From Camellia lanceoleosa (Eukaryota; Streptophyta; Magnoliopsida; Ericales; Theaceae): a stretch of DNA of 64,000 bases. The notes beneath the pieces are model-generated. The model saw only the letters and a program-made list of their open reading frames with translations. It had not been told where the DNA came from and did no database searches. This document shows positions 54,718-64,000 of this stretch, piece by piece. Location: contig CM045758.1 of NCBI GenBank assembly GCA_025200525.1, positions 162,499,040 through 162,563,039 of the forward strand. Direction: 5' to 3'. Made by a program: the position numbers and the translations under genes. Each line of letters starts with the position of its first letter. Positions within the stretch are counted from its first letter, which is position 1.

Positions 54718-55658
54718 GGACTAATTACAATAACAGTCCCTATAGTATAGAGCTCGTGTCACTTTGGTCCCTAACTTTTCAATTATGACACATTTAATCC
54801 TAAATTTTGAATCTTGTTCTAAATAAGGACAATTGAAAATATCATTGCTTAATTTCAAGAGCAAAGTCGATAATTTGATAAAATATAAACTGACAAAAAT
54901 AAATGTCAAAAAAATATTTTTGAAATTTAAAAAATTATTTCTACTCACCAAAGATAATTATGTAAAATTGATAAATCTTTTACACATTTATTTATTTATT
55001 TATTTATTTAATTTAACCAAATTAATTTTTATTATATGTTTGGATGATGATCATATAATGGTTGATTGTTTTTTGATTTTTTCGATAGTTATTATGTAAT
55101 AGATGGTTGTATTTGTTGTTAACAGATATTTTTGGATGATATCATGTAATGAATGGTTATTAGGTTTTTAATGTGTAATTGATATATTAAACATATGAAA
55201 TGTTTTTAGTTTTGGATTTTTTGATTTAATGGATTGGTTTAATAATGATATCAAAGTTATTGTCATATTTGACTTTTGAAATAATAGAAACTAATTTAAT
55301 TAAAATAAAAACAACCACCCATTACATGATCATCATCTAAACAAAATATATTAAAAATTAATTTGGTTAAAATAAATAAATAAATATGTAAAAGATTTAT
55401 CAATTTGATATAATTTTATCTTTCGTGGGTATAAATAATTTTTAAAAATTAAAAAAAAAATTTTGATATTTATTTTTGTCAAACTAATTTATATTTTATT
55501 AAATTGATCACTTTGCCTTTGAAATTGAGCAATAGATTTGCAATTATTCTTATTTGAAACAAGATTCAAAATTAAGGGTTAAATGTATTACAATTGAAAA
55601 GTGAGGAATCAAAGTGACACAAATCTCAAATTATAAAGATTATTGGTGTAATCCGCCA
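54718..55658. mobile_element. Foldback TIR element, 0.94 kb, Mutator-like
   Basis: The first ~110 bp (GGACTAATTACAATAACAGTCC...) and the inverse of the last ~110 bp share GTGTCACTTTG, CTTTTCAATT, ACATTTAA and TTTTGAATCTTGTT blocks. The flanks carry an identical ATTTTTTTA (54709-54717 and 55659-55667). The inner parts are inverted too (ATGATCATATAATGG against CCATTACATGATCATCAT). The long arms and 9-bp target duplication suggest a Mutator-like foldback element. It sits between the two copies of the direct duplication. No coding sequence. Confidence 0.65.
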
Positions 55659-55679
55659 ATTTTTTTAATACAATGATAG

Positions 55680-56378
55680 TGTATATTTTTTTTGACAGAG
55701 ATTTACATTATTAAACACATTTTATAATAACTCGAGTATTTGAGAGAGAGTGATTTAACACTTTGTGATCATTCATGGCGCAATATGATATGACCTATAT
55801 TGGAGCCAATATTGCTGGTAGGGAGGGCAGCGATCGAGAAGGAGAGATATGGAGCGATAGAAAGATTGTCAATTTGCAGAGGGTGATGACAATCTGTAAA
55901 AGTAGGAATTACAATTTTTTCACATTCTGCTTTGCCCCTACATCTCTTATCCTGCCTTGATGAGAAAGCGGGGCGGGGACAGATTAAAATATTACACTTA
56001 AAATACTAATTTTCATAAATTTATTTGTCATTTTATATTTTTTAAGTCTAGTAAATTTTAAATTATCATTTATAATATATTATATCATTTCTTGTTTTTA
56101 TTAATACCATCATTAAAATTAACCCATTTATATCTCCATCTTACCCTTTACCTGCTACCTTGCAAATCGTCCCACAATCAATATGATTAGGAGACACTTC
56201 GATATTAATCTCTCGTCATCTTCTCTTTCATGAATAATATATTCAATAAACTTCACAAATTAAATTATCCGTATCGTTTTTGTGGACTGGAAGTAAACCC
56301 CACAAAAGAGCACAACATGTATAGAGTTGGGATTTTGAAAATGTAATTTTGTTGGGGAGAATAATTTTTATGTAGCGA
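55680..56378. repeat. Direct duplication, copy 2 (without MITE)
   Basis: Second copy of the block at 53664-54648. It preserves the continuous pre-insertion sequence where copy 1 has the MITE, and it is shortened by loss of about 100 bp after GGGGCGGGGA. Confidence 0.85.
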
Positions 56379-57949
56379 CTCTAATTTTTCGTAAGTCATT
56401 ATTTATTTATTTGTTTAATTATTATTATTGTTATTTTATTTTTAATTTTATTAATAGTGTGGATATACGAGAATTTAATGTATTATTTAATTAATATAAT
56501 GTCATATTTATTTAAATATAATTAATTTGAATATTTCTATATGTTGATCTTATATTTATATTTATATATGTTATCTTTATGTGTATTTATATAATATTAT
56601 ATGAGAGGGTAATTGATGGATCGTTGAACACACCAAAATTAAATACTAAACTACACCAAATTCTTTTAGAATAATGGCAAGTCCAGGTATCGATCCACAT
56701 GGACAATTGTGAAATTAAACTAATTTAATTGTTAAATTCCTAAATTAATTTTGATAAAAAGTTTGATTGTTCATAGCCTAAATTAATAACAAATAGATTA
56801 AACTAAGGAATTAAATTATCAATAATAAATGAAATTGGGTTTACTGAATTGGGGAAAAAACTAGGGCAAAGAGTCCACCACTAGCTACGTAATTAGGGTT
56901 TCCAATTGAAATCAATTATGCTATGGTTTGAACGGATTAATGCTTTGCAACTACAAGCTCAAAGGATTTAACAAGAAGATCATCACGTTCAATGTACGAG
57001 CACGAACCATCTCAAGTAATACGAATCGTTCACTCTAAACTAGGGTAGTGATACGACTCGTTCCTCGTAGTATGATTCGTCTCATACCTTGAATGTGAAG
57101 GAATAGAAAACTCATGTATGGATAACATTCAACAATCACAGAAAGTTAAATATTTGAAGAAATAATGAAATATGTATAAAAGAAACTTCTAAATCACCAT
57201 ACAAATATTCAAACATTTACATAATTAAAAATCAAAAAGAAAACTAAATAATTACATGACTAGGATTTCATCAAAACCCTATAAAAGGAGACTAGCCACT
57301 CATGGAGGAGTGGAGGGAGGTAGATGGAGAAGGAACCACCATGGGAGACATCCTTGAAGCTTTTAGTTTTTTCTACCTTCCAAACCCTAGCCTCTCTTCT
57401 TAGGTCAAAACAAGTTCAGAACCCTAGAAAGGCCTTTTCCTTGCCTTTTTATACTTCCAATCTCGTCCAAACAGGTTTAAAATGTCGGGTTGACTATCCC
57501 AGAAAAAGTCAACGCACGTGCAGGAAAAGTCAACTCTCTTCAAATTCTGTCTTTTTGCCCATTTTATGCTCCGACTATGTACAACCTGATTGACATTCAA
57601 CACACATAAAGTATACGGTTTGACTAGCAAGTGAAGTTAAGAGATTCTAATTAACAGCCTCAATGATGTACATTTCGGCCTTAATCAGTAATTTATGTTT
57701 TAACATGGGCCGAGCTAAGACCCAATGGAAAATGGACCGAGCTATGGGCTGTGGTGATGGCTTGATTAGCCCGGTCCTTCATCCTATCAGTTTGGTCAAA
57801 ACTATTTGCCAGTAGGCCAGTTTTAATGTTCTAAACCAAGGTACAGAGAGAAGAGAGCCGAGCTGTGAGAGGCAAGGTAGAACCGAGCTAGGCAAGCTCG
57901 GTGAAATTTACTGTAAAGCACGGTGGTGCTAGCTCAGTTATTTTGTTAT
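56379..57949. other. Transposon-like repeats, unassigned
   Basis: At 56380 TGTAGCGACTCTAATTTTTCG looks like the start of a gypsy-type LTR, but only about 240 bp of AT-rich sequence follows. From about 56622 (TGATGGATCGTTGAACACACC) to about 57650 is a different segment with AAGTCCAGGTATCGATCCACA, reminiscent of retroelement sequence on the minus strand. No coding domain is present. A short plus-strand frame at 57324-57593 was not accepted. The 5' edge of the Tat LTR is somewhere in 57650-57990. Confidence 0.35.
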
Positions 57950-58311
57950 GCTACCGTGGTAAAACTATCTCACTTAGTTAAGTAGTGAGGAGGGTGTTGA
58001 AAGATGAGCATTACCTTTCTGATTCCTAAGAGGACTCTGCTAAAGAGAATTGAAGTCCTACTAGGATTGTGCTATATGGATTCTATAAAAGCTCATTACA
58101 GACCTATGTACAGGTATCATAATCTTTACTCTAGAATACACAGAGCTTTTGTGTCTATTGTCTATTCGCTGACTTAGGCATCGGAGAGGTTTCCGACACA
58201 CACCCAGCGGCTAGCTCACGTTTGTATTTTTAGGTGACAAAGCGACGACGTTTGGAGGAGTGCAAACTTGATCAATAGGATTATATGAGAAGATTATTTC
58301 GTTCTCGTACA
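57950..58311 (+). repeat. 5' LTR of the Tat-lineage element (left edge uncertain)
   Basis: The right edge is clear: ...CGTTCTCGTACA at 58311, followed by the primer site. Inside are TATAAAAG at 58085-58092 (a likely TATA box) and CTTAGGCATCGGAGAGGTTTCC near 58172-58193, a sequence type found in Tat LTRs. A candidate start is TGTTGAAAGATG near 57993. The true start may be further upstream, and the 3' LTR is outside the window. Confidence 0.55.
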
Positions 58312-58313
58312 AT

Positions 58314-58331
58314 TGGCGTCGTTTGTGAGAA
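58314..58331 (+). other. Primer-binding site of the Tat element
   Basis: TGGCGTCGTTTGTGAGAA lies three bases after the LTR end. It resembles the TGGCGCCGTCTGTGGGAA site of Tat/Athila-type elements, with C-to-T and G-to-A style changes. Confidence 0.7.
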
Positions 58332-58383
58332 TTGCACAAAAAACAAAACCTTTTGATCGAGTTTTTCTCTCTAATTGGAATCA

Positions 58384-60123
58384 ATGGCGCAGAATGAAGA
58401 CTTGCCGCAATCCATTATTAACGGGCAAACTCCGGAGAGGGGTGATAGGCGCGAAGGTTTACCTTCTATCTCACCCATGGCAGAACTAGAACCCCAACGA
58501 CGAAACTCCCGGAGGAACACACGGGAGAGACGGGGCACTAATCCACGTCGCTCTTAAAGTCCTGAAAGATAGAGGCGGAAGTTGGATCCTCAAGTTCTGG
58601 AGGATCACATAAGGGAGCAAGACGAGTTAATAAGGAAGATGGCGGCAGACATGGAGACTATGAAGCGCCAGATAAAGGAAAAATGAGTGGCAACAGAAGA
58701 AGGACGCAAAGGCAACACGCCCTCTTACCACTCGAAAGATCGTGACAGACATGTCATGCCATCGCAAGCAGAAAGTCGGAGCCTTAGAACAGGCGACATT
58801 CAATCAAGGACTTCCAGGACTCGTTACTCCAGGTCTGAGAGAACAAGGACTGAAAGGTCGTATACAGAGGGAAGCATCTATCAACCCTCGCACACGCACC
58901 AAACGACATCTAGGCACACGGAGTTACCTAGGTTGGCGGATCTACGAACAGTGCTCAAGGAGAGGGCCCAATGGAAAGAGGACACCAGGGCTCGCAACCC
59001 TCGTAGAGTTTCAGCCTTATAGCAATTGGCTCCAAAAACACATAGGAGTGTCGAGGTAGGGATGCCAATACCACGCCTTGTTTATGAACCAACGGATAAA
59101 GTATTAGCAAGGTTACAAAGCTCACTGTTCATTCCAGCAATTGAGAACGCACTACTACCCTCAAGTTTCCACCAGCCCAAGTTCACCACTTATGAGGGGA
59201 AGTCAGACCCCTACATGCACTTAAGCCACTTTCACCAGGTTATGGCAGTATATCGGCGAAACGAGGCTCTAATGTGTATCTTGTTTCCATCTAGCATTGG
59301 CGACCTAGGTCTAACCTGGTTCGAAAGGCTGCCAGAAGGCAGCATAGCCTCATGGGCACAGTTGGCAGAAGCGTTCGTGACTAGATTCAGAACGAATACC
59401 AAGACATCAGTGGAGATTGACCAGATACTCTCCATTGATATGGGCAAAAAAGAGATGTTGAGGTCTTACAACAGTCGATATTGGGAGACTTTCAACCATA
59501 TTAGGGATTGCCCTACAAATCTCACCATCGCACAATACAAACGGGGTTTACTAGTTAGTAACAAATTGAGGGACTCAATGACAATGATGTCACCCCTCAC
59601 GATGGAATCCCTAATGGAGATAGTACATCAACATATCCGAGTAGAGGAAGATAGCGCTCGTGCTAAAGCAAAATCTGGCACAACAGCGATGCCAGATAAA
59701 AAGACTACAGCAAAAATCAATATGGTGGAACAACCAAGCAAGAATGGGCGAGGCAGGCGAGCCAACAGAGAGGACCTAGAAAAAATGAAGTTAAGAATCC
59801 GCACTACCATTACCACAGTATTCAATAAACCTATCTACCAGATTCTCTGCGAGATACGAGACGAACCCTTCGTTCGGCGGCCAGTCAAGTTGGGAGAAGC
59901 ACAAAAGGGCTATGATGAGAGGTCCCGTTGCACCTTCCATGATGAGAAGGGGCACACCATTGAGGAAACATTTGGAGGAGTTAGTGGTTGTTGGACACCT
60001 GGACCAATATACAGAAGGAGGGACACAGCCAGCCCCCCAGGACCTCAACAGACAAAACGGGATGCCAGTCGACGGTCCACCCTAAGGCATAATCAATGTT
60101 ATACATGGGATCATCGAACCTGA
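58384..60123 (+). pseudogene. Tat-lineage gag, broken
   Basis: Capsid/nucleocapsid precursor that packages the element's RNA. An ATG at 58384 opens 58 codons to a TAA at 58555-58557. Further Arg/Ser-rich sequence is in shifted frames (58687-59022). Then a 365-residue frame (59026-60123) carries the Retrotrans_gag domain: SFHQPKFTTYEGKSDPYMHL, then a WFERLPEGSIASWAQLAEAF stretch, then RVEEDSARAK. A degenerate zinc knuckle CTFHDEKGHTIEE follows, with the last Cys lost. The N-terminal part is interrupted by at least one stop and a frameshift. Confidence 0.85.
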
Positions 60124-60660
60124 GCAGGTATGTGAGCTCAGGGGGATGATCAAAAAGGTTGAGCACTTGAGAGAGGTATTAAGTGCACAACCTACCATTA
60201 AAAATGGTAGAACAGAGGCTACGAACGTCATATCCTTCTCAGACAGGGATCTAGTAAGGCTACATTGCCCTCACAATGACGAATCGGTGGTCACTTTGTG
60301 TGTTAAGAATTTCAACATTAAGCGGATTTTGATTGACTAAGGAAGCTCATGCGAGATAATGTACTACGAGACCTTCAAACAACTGAAATTTGGGGACAAA
60401 GACTTGGCACCTGCGACATCTCCCCTTGTCGGTTTCAACTCAATGCCAGAGTGGCCAGTGGGCAAGATAATCCTCCCAGTCAAGGCTGGAACTATGACAA
60501 AACAGGTGGAATTCTGGGTATTGAAGGTCCCTTCTACTTACAACATTATTTTGGGAAAGGCATTGCTACATGCCATGCACTCAGTGGCGTCAACTTACCA
60601 TCAGGCATTATGATTCCCAAACAAAACTGGCGTGATTAAAGAAGTCTTAGGAGACCAAAT
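60124..60660 (+). pseudogene. Tat-lineage aspartic protease, broken at the active site
   Basis: Frame 60146-60340 ends VKNFNIKRILID and a TAA (60338-60340), directly after the catalytic Asp. Sequence continues GSSCEIMYYETFKQLKFGD and reaches YNIILGKALLHAMHSVAS in frame 60359-60613. In this family the motif is D-x-GSS, so the x position is a stop codon. The protease would free gag and pol products. It cannot be made as read. Confidence 0.8.
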
Positions 60661-61800
60661 CATGTCGAAGTAGTGTTTCGTCACTATAAACGGCAGTCGT
60701 GCTGCAAAAGGGTTTGTTCAGATGGTGGAAGAGCCAGAAAACAATGAACTGTTTGCAGATATCGGCAAAGCAGTAGAACAGAAGGCAGTGGAAGACTTGG
60801 TTGAGGTAAAGATAGATGAAAAGAACCCAGAAAAGTTCTTTTTGCTCGGCTTGTCTTTATCCAGCACCGAGAGGATAAAGATCATGGAATTTTGAACCTC
60901 CAACATCGAAGTGTTTTCTTGGATACCATACGACATGCCTGGCATTGATCCAAATTTCATCTGCCATCAACTTAATGTCCACTCAACTGCCAAACTAATT
61001 ATTCAACGAACTCGCCAATCGACACTCCACTGCGCAGAGATAGTGGCAGAAGAAGTAGGAAACCTGCTAGAGGCAGGAGCCATCAGATAAGTACACTATC
61101 TTAGGTAGATCTCCAACATTGTAGTGGTGCCAAAGAAGAACAGAAAATGGCGTGTTTGCGTGGACTACAAAACGGTCAATAAGGCATGTCCAAAGGACAG
61201 TTTTTCCCTACCACGGATAGACCAACTGGTGGACCTGACGGCAGGGCATAATCTACTTAGCTTCCTTGATGCGTATCGAGGTTACCATCAAATTGCTATG
61301 TATGAACTAGACCAGGAGGTCACGTCATTTACAACGCCCAGAGGATTGTACTGTTACAAGGTCATGCCCTTTGGCCTAAAGAACGCAGGGGCTACGTTCC
61401 AACGGATGATCACCAAACTGTTTGAACCATTGTTAGGCAGAACAATGAAGGCTTACATAGATGACATGGTGGTCAAAAGCAAAGATGAGAAGGACCATCT
61501 CAGGGACCTAGATGAAATGTTTTAGATTTTGAAGTCCCACAAGTTACGTCTAAACGCATCTAAGTGTGCATTCGGTGTAGGATCAGGCAAATTCCTACGC
61601 TTTCTAGTGACCAACCGGGGTATAGAAGCTGATCCCTCTCAGATCAAAGCAATTCAAGATCTTGAGAGGCCCAATACAGTCAAAGAGGTATAGCATCTCA
61701 CTGGCCTAGCAGTTGCGTTTAACCGGTTCATAAGTCGGTCTTCAAACAGATGTCGACCATTCTTTCAAGCACTGAAGGCCAAATTTGAGTAGGATGAAGA
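60661..61800 (+). pseudogene. Tat-lineage reverse transcriptase, broken
   Basis: Upstream linker with DMPGIDPNFICHQLNVH and EEVGNLLEAGAIR, interrupted by stops near 60894, 61090 and 61107. The main frame 61124-61525 has MVPKKNRKWRVCVDYKTVNK, ACPKDSFSLPRIDQLVDLTA, MPFGLKNAGATFQRM and the catalytic YIDD in KAYIDDMVVKSKD, then stops at a TAG after DEMF. The thumb follows in the same frame ([12 protein letters not shown], then LTGLAVAFNRFISRSS) with further TAG codons. Several of the stops are TAG where a CAG (Gln) is expected, pointing to C-to-T decay. Confidence 0.85.
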
Positions 61801-62215
61801 ATGTGATCGCGCCCTAGAAAGCTTGAAAAACTACATGACCTCTCCTCCGTTGTTAGTAACCCCGGTACCAAGAGAAGAGCTCTTTTTGTACTTAGCAGTT
61901 TCATAGCATGTAGTCAGCGTAGTGTTGGTCAGAGCGGAAGGAATCCAACACCTATCTATCTTTTATGTCAGCAAAACCTTGTTGGGCGCTGAAACAAGGT
62001 ACCTACCATTGGAAAAACTGGCATTAGCTTTGATGATGGCCTCAAGAAAGTTGTCATACTATTTCCATGCCCACACCGTGATCGGCCTAACGGCTTTTCC
62101 ATTAAAGGCCTTGTCTAAGAAGGTGGATTTTTCTGGACGAATCTTGAAATGGGCAATGGAGTTGGGGCAGTTCGATATCAAGTTTCAACCCAGAACACAA
62201 TAAAAGCCCAGGCTT
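61801..62215 (+). pseudogene. Tat-lineage RNase H (Ty3 type)
   Basis: Ty3-type RNase H following the thumb. PPLLVTPVPREELFLYLAVS is interrupted by a TAG, then frame 61922-62203 has STFYVSKTLL-like FYVSKTLLGAETRYLPLEKL, a YYFHAHTVIGLTAFPLKAL strand and SGRILKWAMELGQFDIKF. A one-base loss at a CAG-type site near 62196-62200 shifts the frame into 62149-62370, which continues KAQALVDFIAEFTPG. Confidence 0.8.
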
Positions 62216-62569
62216 TAGTAGACTTTATAGCTGAGTTCACACCAGGAAGTCATCACATCTACCCAGTCGATTTGACCGACGCAACCGAAGTAAAGGGGGG
62301 AAAGTGCCGCGAGAACTGTGCAACCTCTAATGCAGGATGCCTAGCCACATTGCAAGCCACACAGGATTGAGGAAAGGAAGGAAAGAGCAAATCATGCTAT
62401 TTCCAGTGAGGACTCATCAAAAAATAAAGACTTAAGGCATTCAGACAGTGAAGATCAAACCCCAACAGCAGTCATGGACTTGGAAGAAAACATTAGTAAC
62501 ACTCATGATCCCAAGACATCATCCGATCCCTCTACTTGCTGGAAGCTATTCGTCGGAGAGATGTGAAAA

Positions 62570-62887
62570 CTCTTCATGGATAGAGCATCTAATAGGCACG
62601 GTGCAGGACTTGGCGTAGTCCTCATCTCACCGGATGGCCTAACAATAGAACAAGTAGTTGATCTTGGCTTCCCAATATCCAACAATGAGACAGAGTATGA
62701 AGCACTGTTAACAGGCTTAAAATCAACACTTTTCATGAAGGCCACTAAGCTAATGGTTTACAGTGACTCCCAGCTAGTAGTAAACCAGATTTCAAGTGAC
62801 TACGAGGCAAAAGATGAGAGGATGACTAAATACCAAGACTTAGTTAGAAAGGAGATCATGAAGTTCGAAGTAGTTCGGATAGAGTAA
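62570..62887 (+). pseudogene. Tat-lineage second (archaeal-type) RNase H
   Basis: Frame 62576-62887 reads [20 protein letters not shown], then [20 protein letters not shown], then [20 protein letters not shown]. This is the additional aRNH-type RNase H that marks the Tat lineage of plant Ty3/gypsy elements and gives them two RNase H domains. Catalytic acidic residues are present in the NETEYEAL and YSDSQL contexts. The normal first strand (LFVDGA.N..G) is preceded by a stop at 62563-62565. Confidence 0.85.
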
Positions 62888-62938
62888 ATCGGCTGAGAAG
62901 AAAACAGTAGAGCAGATGAGCTGGCTGGCTTTGCTTCA

Positions 62939-64000
62939 ATGGCAGATACATCTATCCCACACCCATTACTAATCAACTTCCTACCCAGACCAAGCATTGA
63001 AGAACCCAAAGTAGTTGAGGTATGTTGTGCCAAATTGGGCCCTTCTTGGATGGACCCCATCATAGTATTTTTAAAAGACGACATCTTGCCTGAAAGCAAG
63101 AAAGAAGCCAACAAAATTAGAGCAAAATCACAGCGATTCTGGCTTTCTCCATCACTGACATTGTACAAAAAATCCTTCACAGGACCTTACCTAAAATGTG
63201 TCCATCCCAGCAAGGTCGAGGCATTTTTGTTCGAGATACACGAAGGCATATGTGGAAGCCACCAAGGGGGAAGATCATTAGCTTACAGAGTAATTTCACA
63301 AGGATATTGGTGGCCATACATGCAAGCAGATTCAAAGAAATATGTTAAGATGTGTGAGAAATGTCAGAAGTTCGCATACCAAATACATCAACCAGCCAGA
63401 GAGCTTCTACCATTAACTGGCCCATGGCCCTTCGCAATGTGGGGCCTGGACATAGTGGGACCACTTCTAACTGCACCCGACAACATAAAGTTATTTCTTG
63501 CAGCAACAGAGTACTTCACGAAGTGGGTGAAAGCAGAAGCACTCGCATTGATAAAGGAGAAAGATGTTAAAAAGTTCGTTTGGCAGAACATCATAACTCG
63601 ATTCGGCATACCCAAGGCTCTAATATCTGACAATGACACTCAATTTGATAGCAAAAATTTTAGGGGCTTTTGCGAGGAATACAAGATAGAATTCTACAAC
63701 TCTATGCCAACATACCATCAAGTGAATGGTCAAGCAGAAGCATCAACCAAAGTCGTCTTAGATGGTTTGAATAAAATGTTAGAGAGAGCAAAAGGCAAGT
63801 GAGCTGAGGAGCTTCCTCATGTTTTATGGGCTTACCGTACCACACCTCGGTGGTCAACTGGAGAAAGTCCTTTTTTCTTGGCCTATGGCATGGAGGTAGT
63901 AATCCCACTGGAAGTAGGCATCCCCACTATTAGAAGTAAAAATTTTGACCCAAGTTTGAATGAAGAGGCCATAACCTTAGAACTCGACCTCGCAGAAGAA
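62939..64000 (+). pseudogene. Tat-lineage integrase, cut by the window edge
   Basis: The enzyme inserts the cDNA into the genome. In the 287-residue frame 62939-63802 the zinc-binding HHCC residues are H101, H108, C139 and C142. The DD35E triad is D171 (MWGLDIVGP), D231 (ALISDNDTQF) and E267 (VNGQAEAST). The core therefore looks intact. A TGA at 63800-63802 falls where Trp is usual (before [16 protein letters not shown]), and the frame continues to the end of the window, which removes the C-terminus. Confidence 0.9.

Overview
This window is nuclear DNA of a eudicot plant. It is AT-rich, has plant-type introns, and is dominated by plant transposable elements: Ty3/gypsy chromovirus and Tat elements, PIF/Harbinger, Mutator-like elements, Tourist-like MITEs and an endogenous caulimovirid. 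I cannot name the species. I saw no rRNA or tRNA gene and no CRISPR array. Only one apparently intact host gene is present: a seven-exon RING-H2 E3 ubiquitin ligase of the BIG BROTHER-RELATED type at 50507-53339 (+). A possible first exon of a second host gene lies at 13908-14096 (-), with a perfect E2F-type site upstream.

Layout. 0-6.5 kb: a small Tourist-like MITE, a short internally deleted LINE with a 16-bp target duplication, and three Mutator-like elements (one nested in another). 6.7-13.1 kb: a tandem array of ~395-bp monomers of two alternating types, broken by a Pack-MULE-like insertion carrying gene fragments (7494-8747) and by a Tourist-like MITE (11496-11724). 13.6-17.4 kb: the candidate exon, more MITEs and AT-rich spacer. 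17.5-22.9 kb: a minus-strand chromovirus with 3' LTR and decayed pol, cut off at 22.92 kb. 22.9-24.1 kb: a broken 'putative plant transposon protein' gene. 25.2-30.2 kb: a decayed two-gene PIF/Harbinger element (Myb/SANT-like gene plus DDE transposase). 30.2-35.7 kb: a solo LTR of the same chromovirus family in the opposite orientation, itself split by a 3.32-kb solo LTR of another family with a perfect 5-bp target duplication. 35.7-37.6 kb: local duplications and GA-rich sequence.

37.8-47.9 kb: a rearranged endogenous pararetrovirus locus inserted in the loop of a foldback MITE and flanked by identical 25-bp repeats. It holds two direct copies of a coat-protein/zinc-knuckle segment, a protease-reverse transcriptase-RNase H frame broken by one stop codon, a downstream decayed frame of unknown function with a Lys/Ser-rich tail, inverted coat-protein blocks, and a promoter/leader with triple 26-bp repeats and a tRNA-Met primer site. 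50.5-53.4 kb: the BBR-like gene. 53.7-56.4 kb: a direct duplication with a MITE in only one copy and a foldback element between the copies. 57.9-64 kb: the 5' part of a Tat-lineage Ty3/gypsy element (LTR, primer site, gag, protease, RT, RNase H, second RNase H, integrase), running off the window edge.

The most notable signals are the architecture of the pararetrovirus locus, its unexplained downstream frame, and a pattern of small changes centred on CTG/CAG trinucleotides that separates the two viral copies and also appears to break conserved motifs in the chromovirus. That pattern may reflect CHG methylation, either biologically or as a sequencing artefact.
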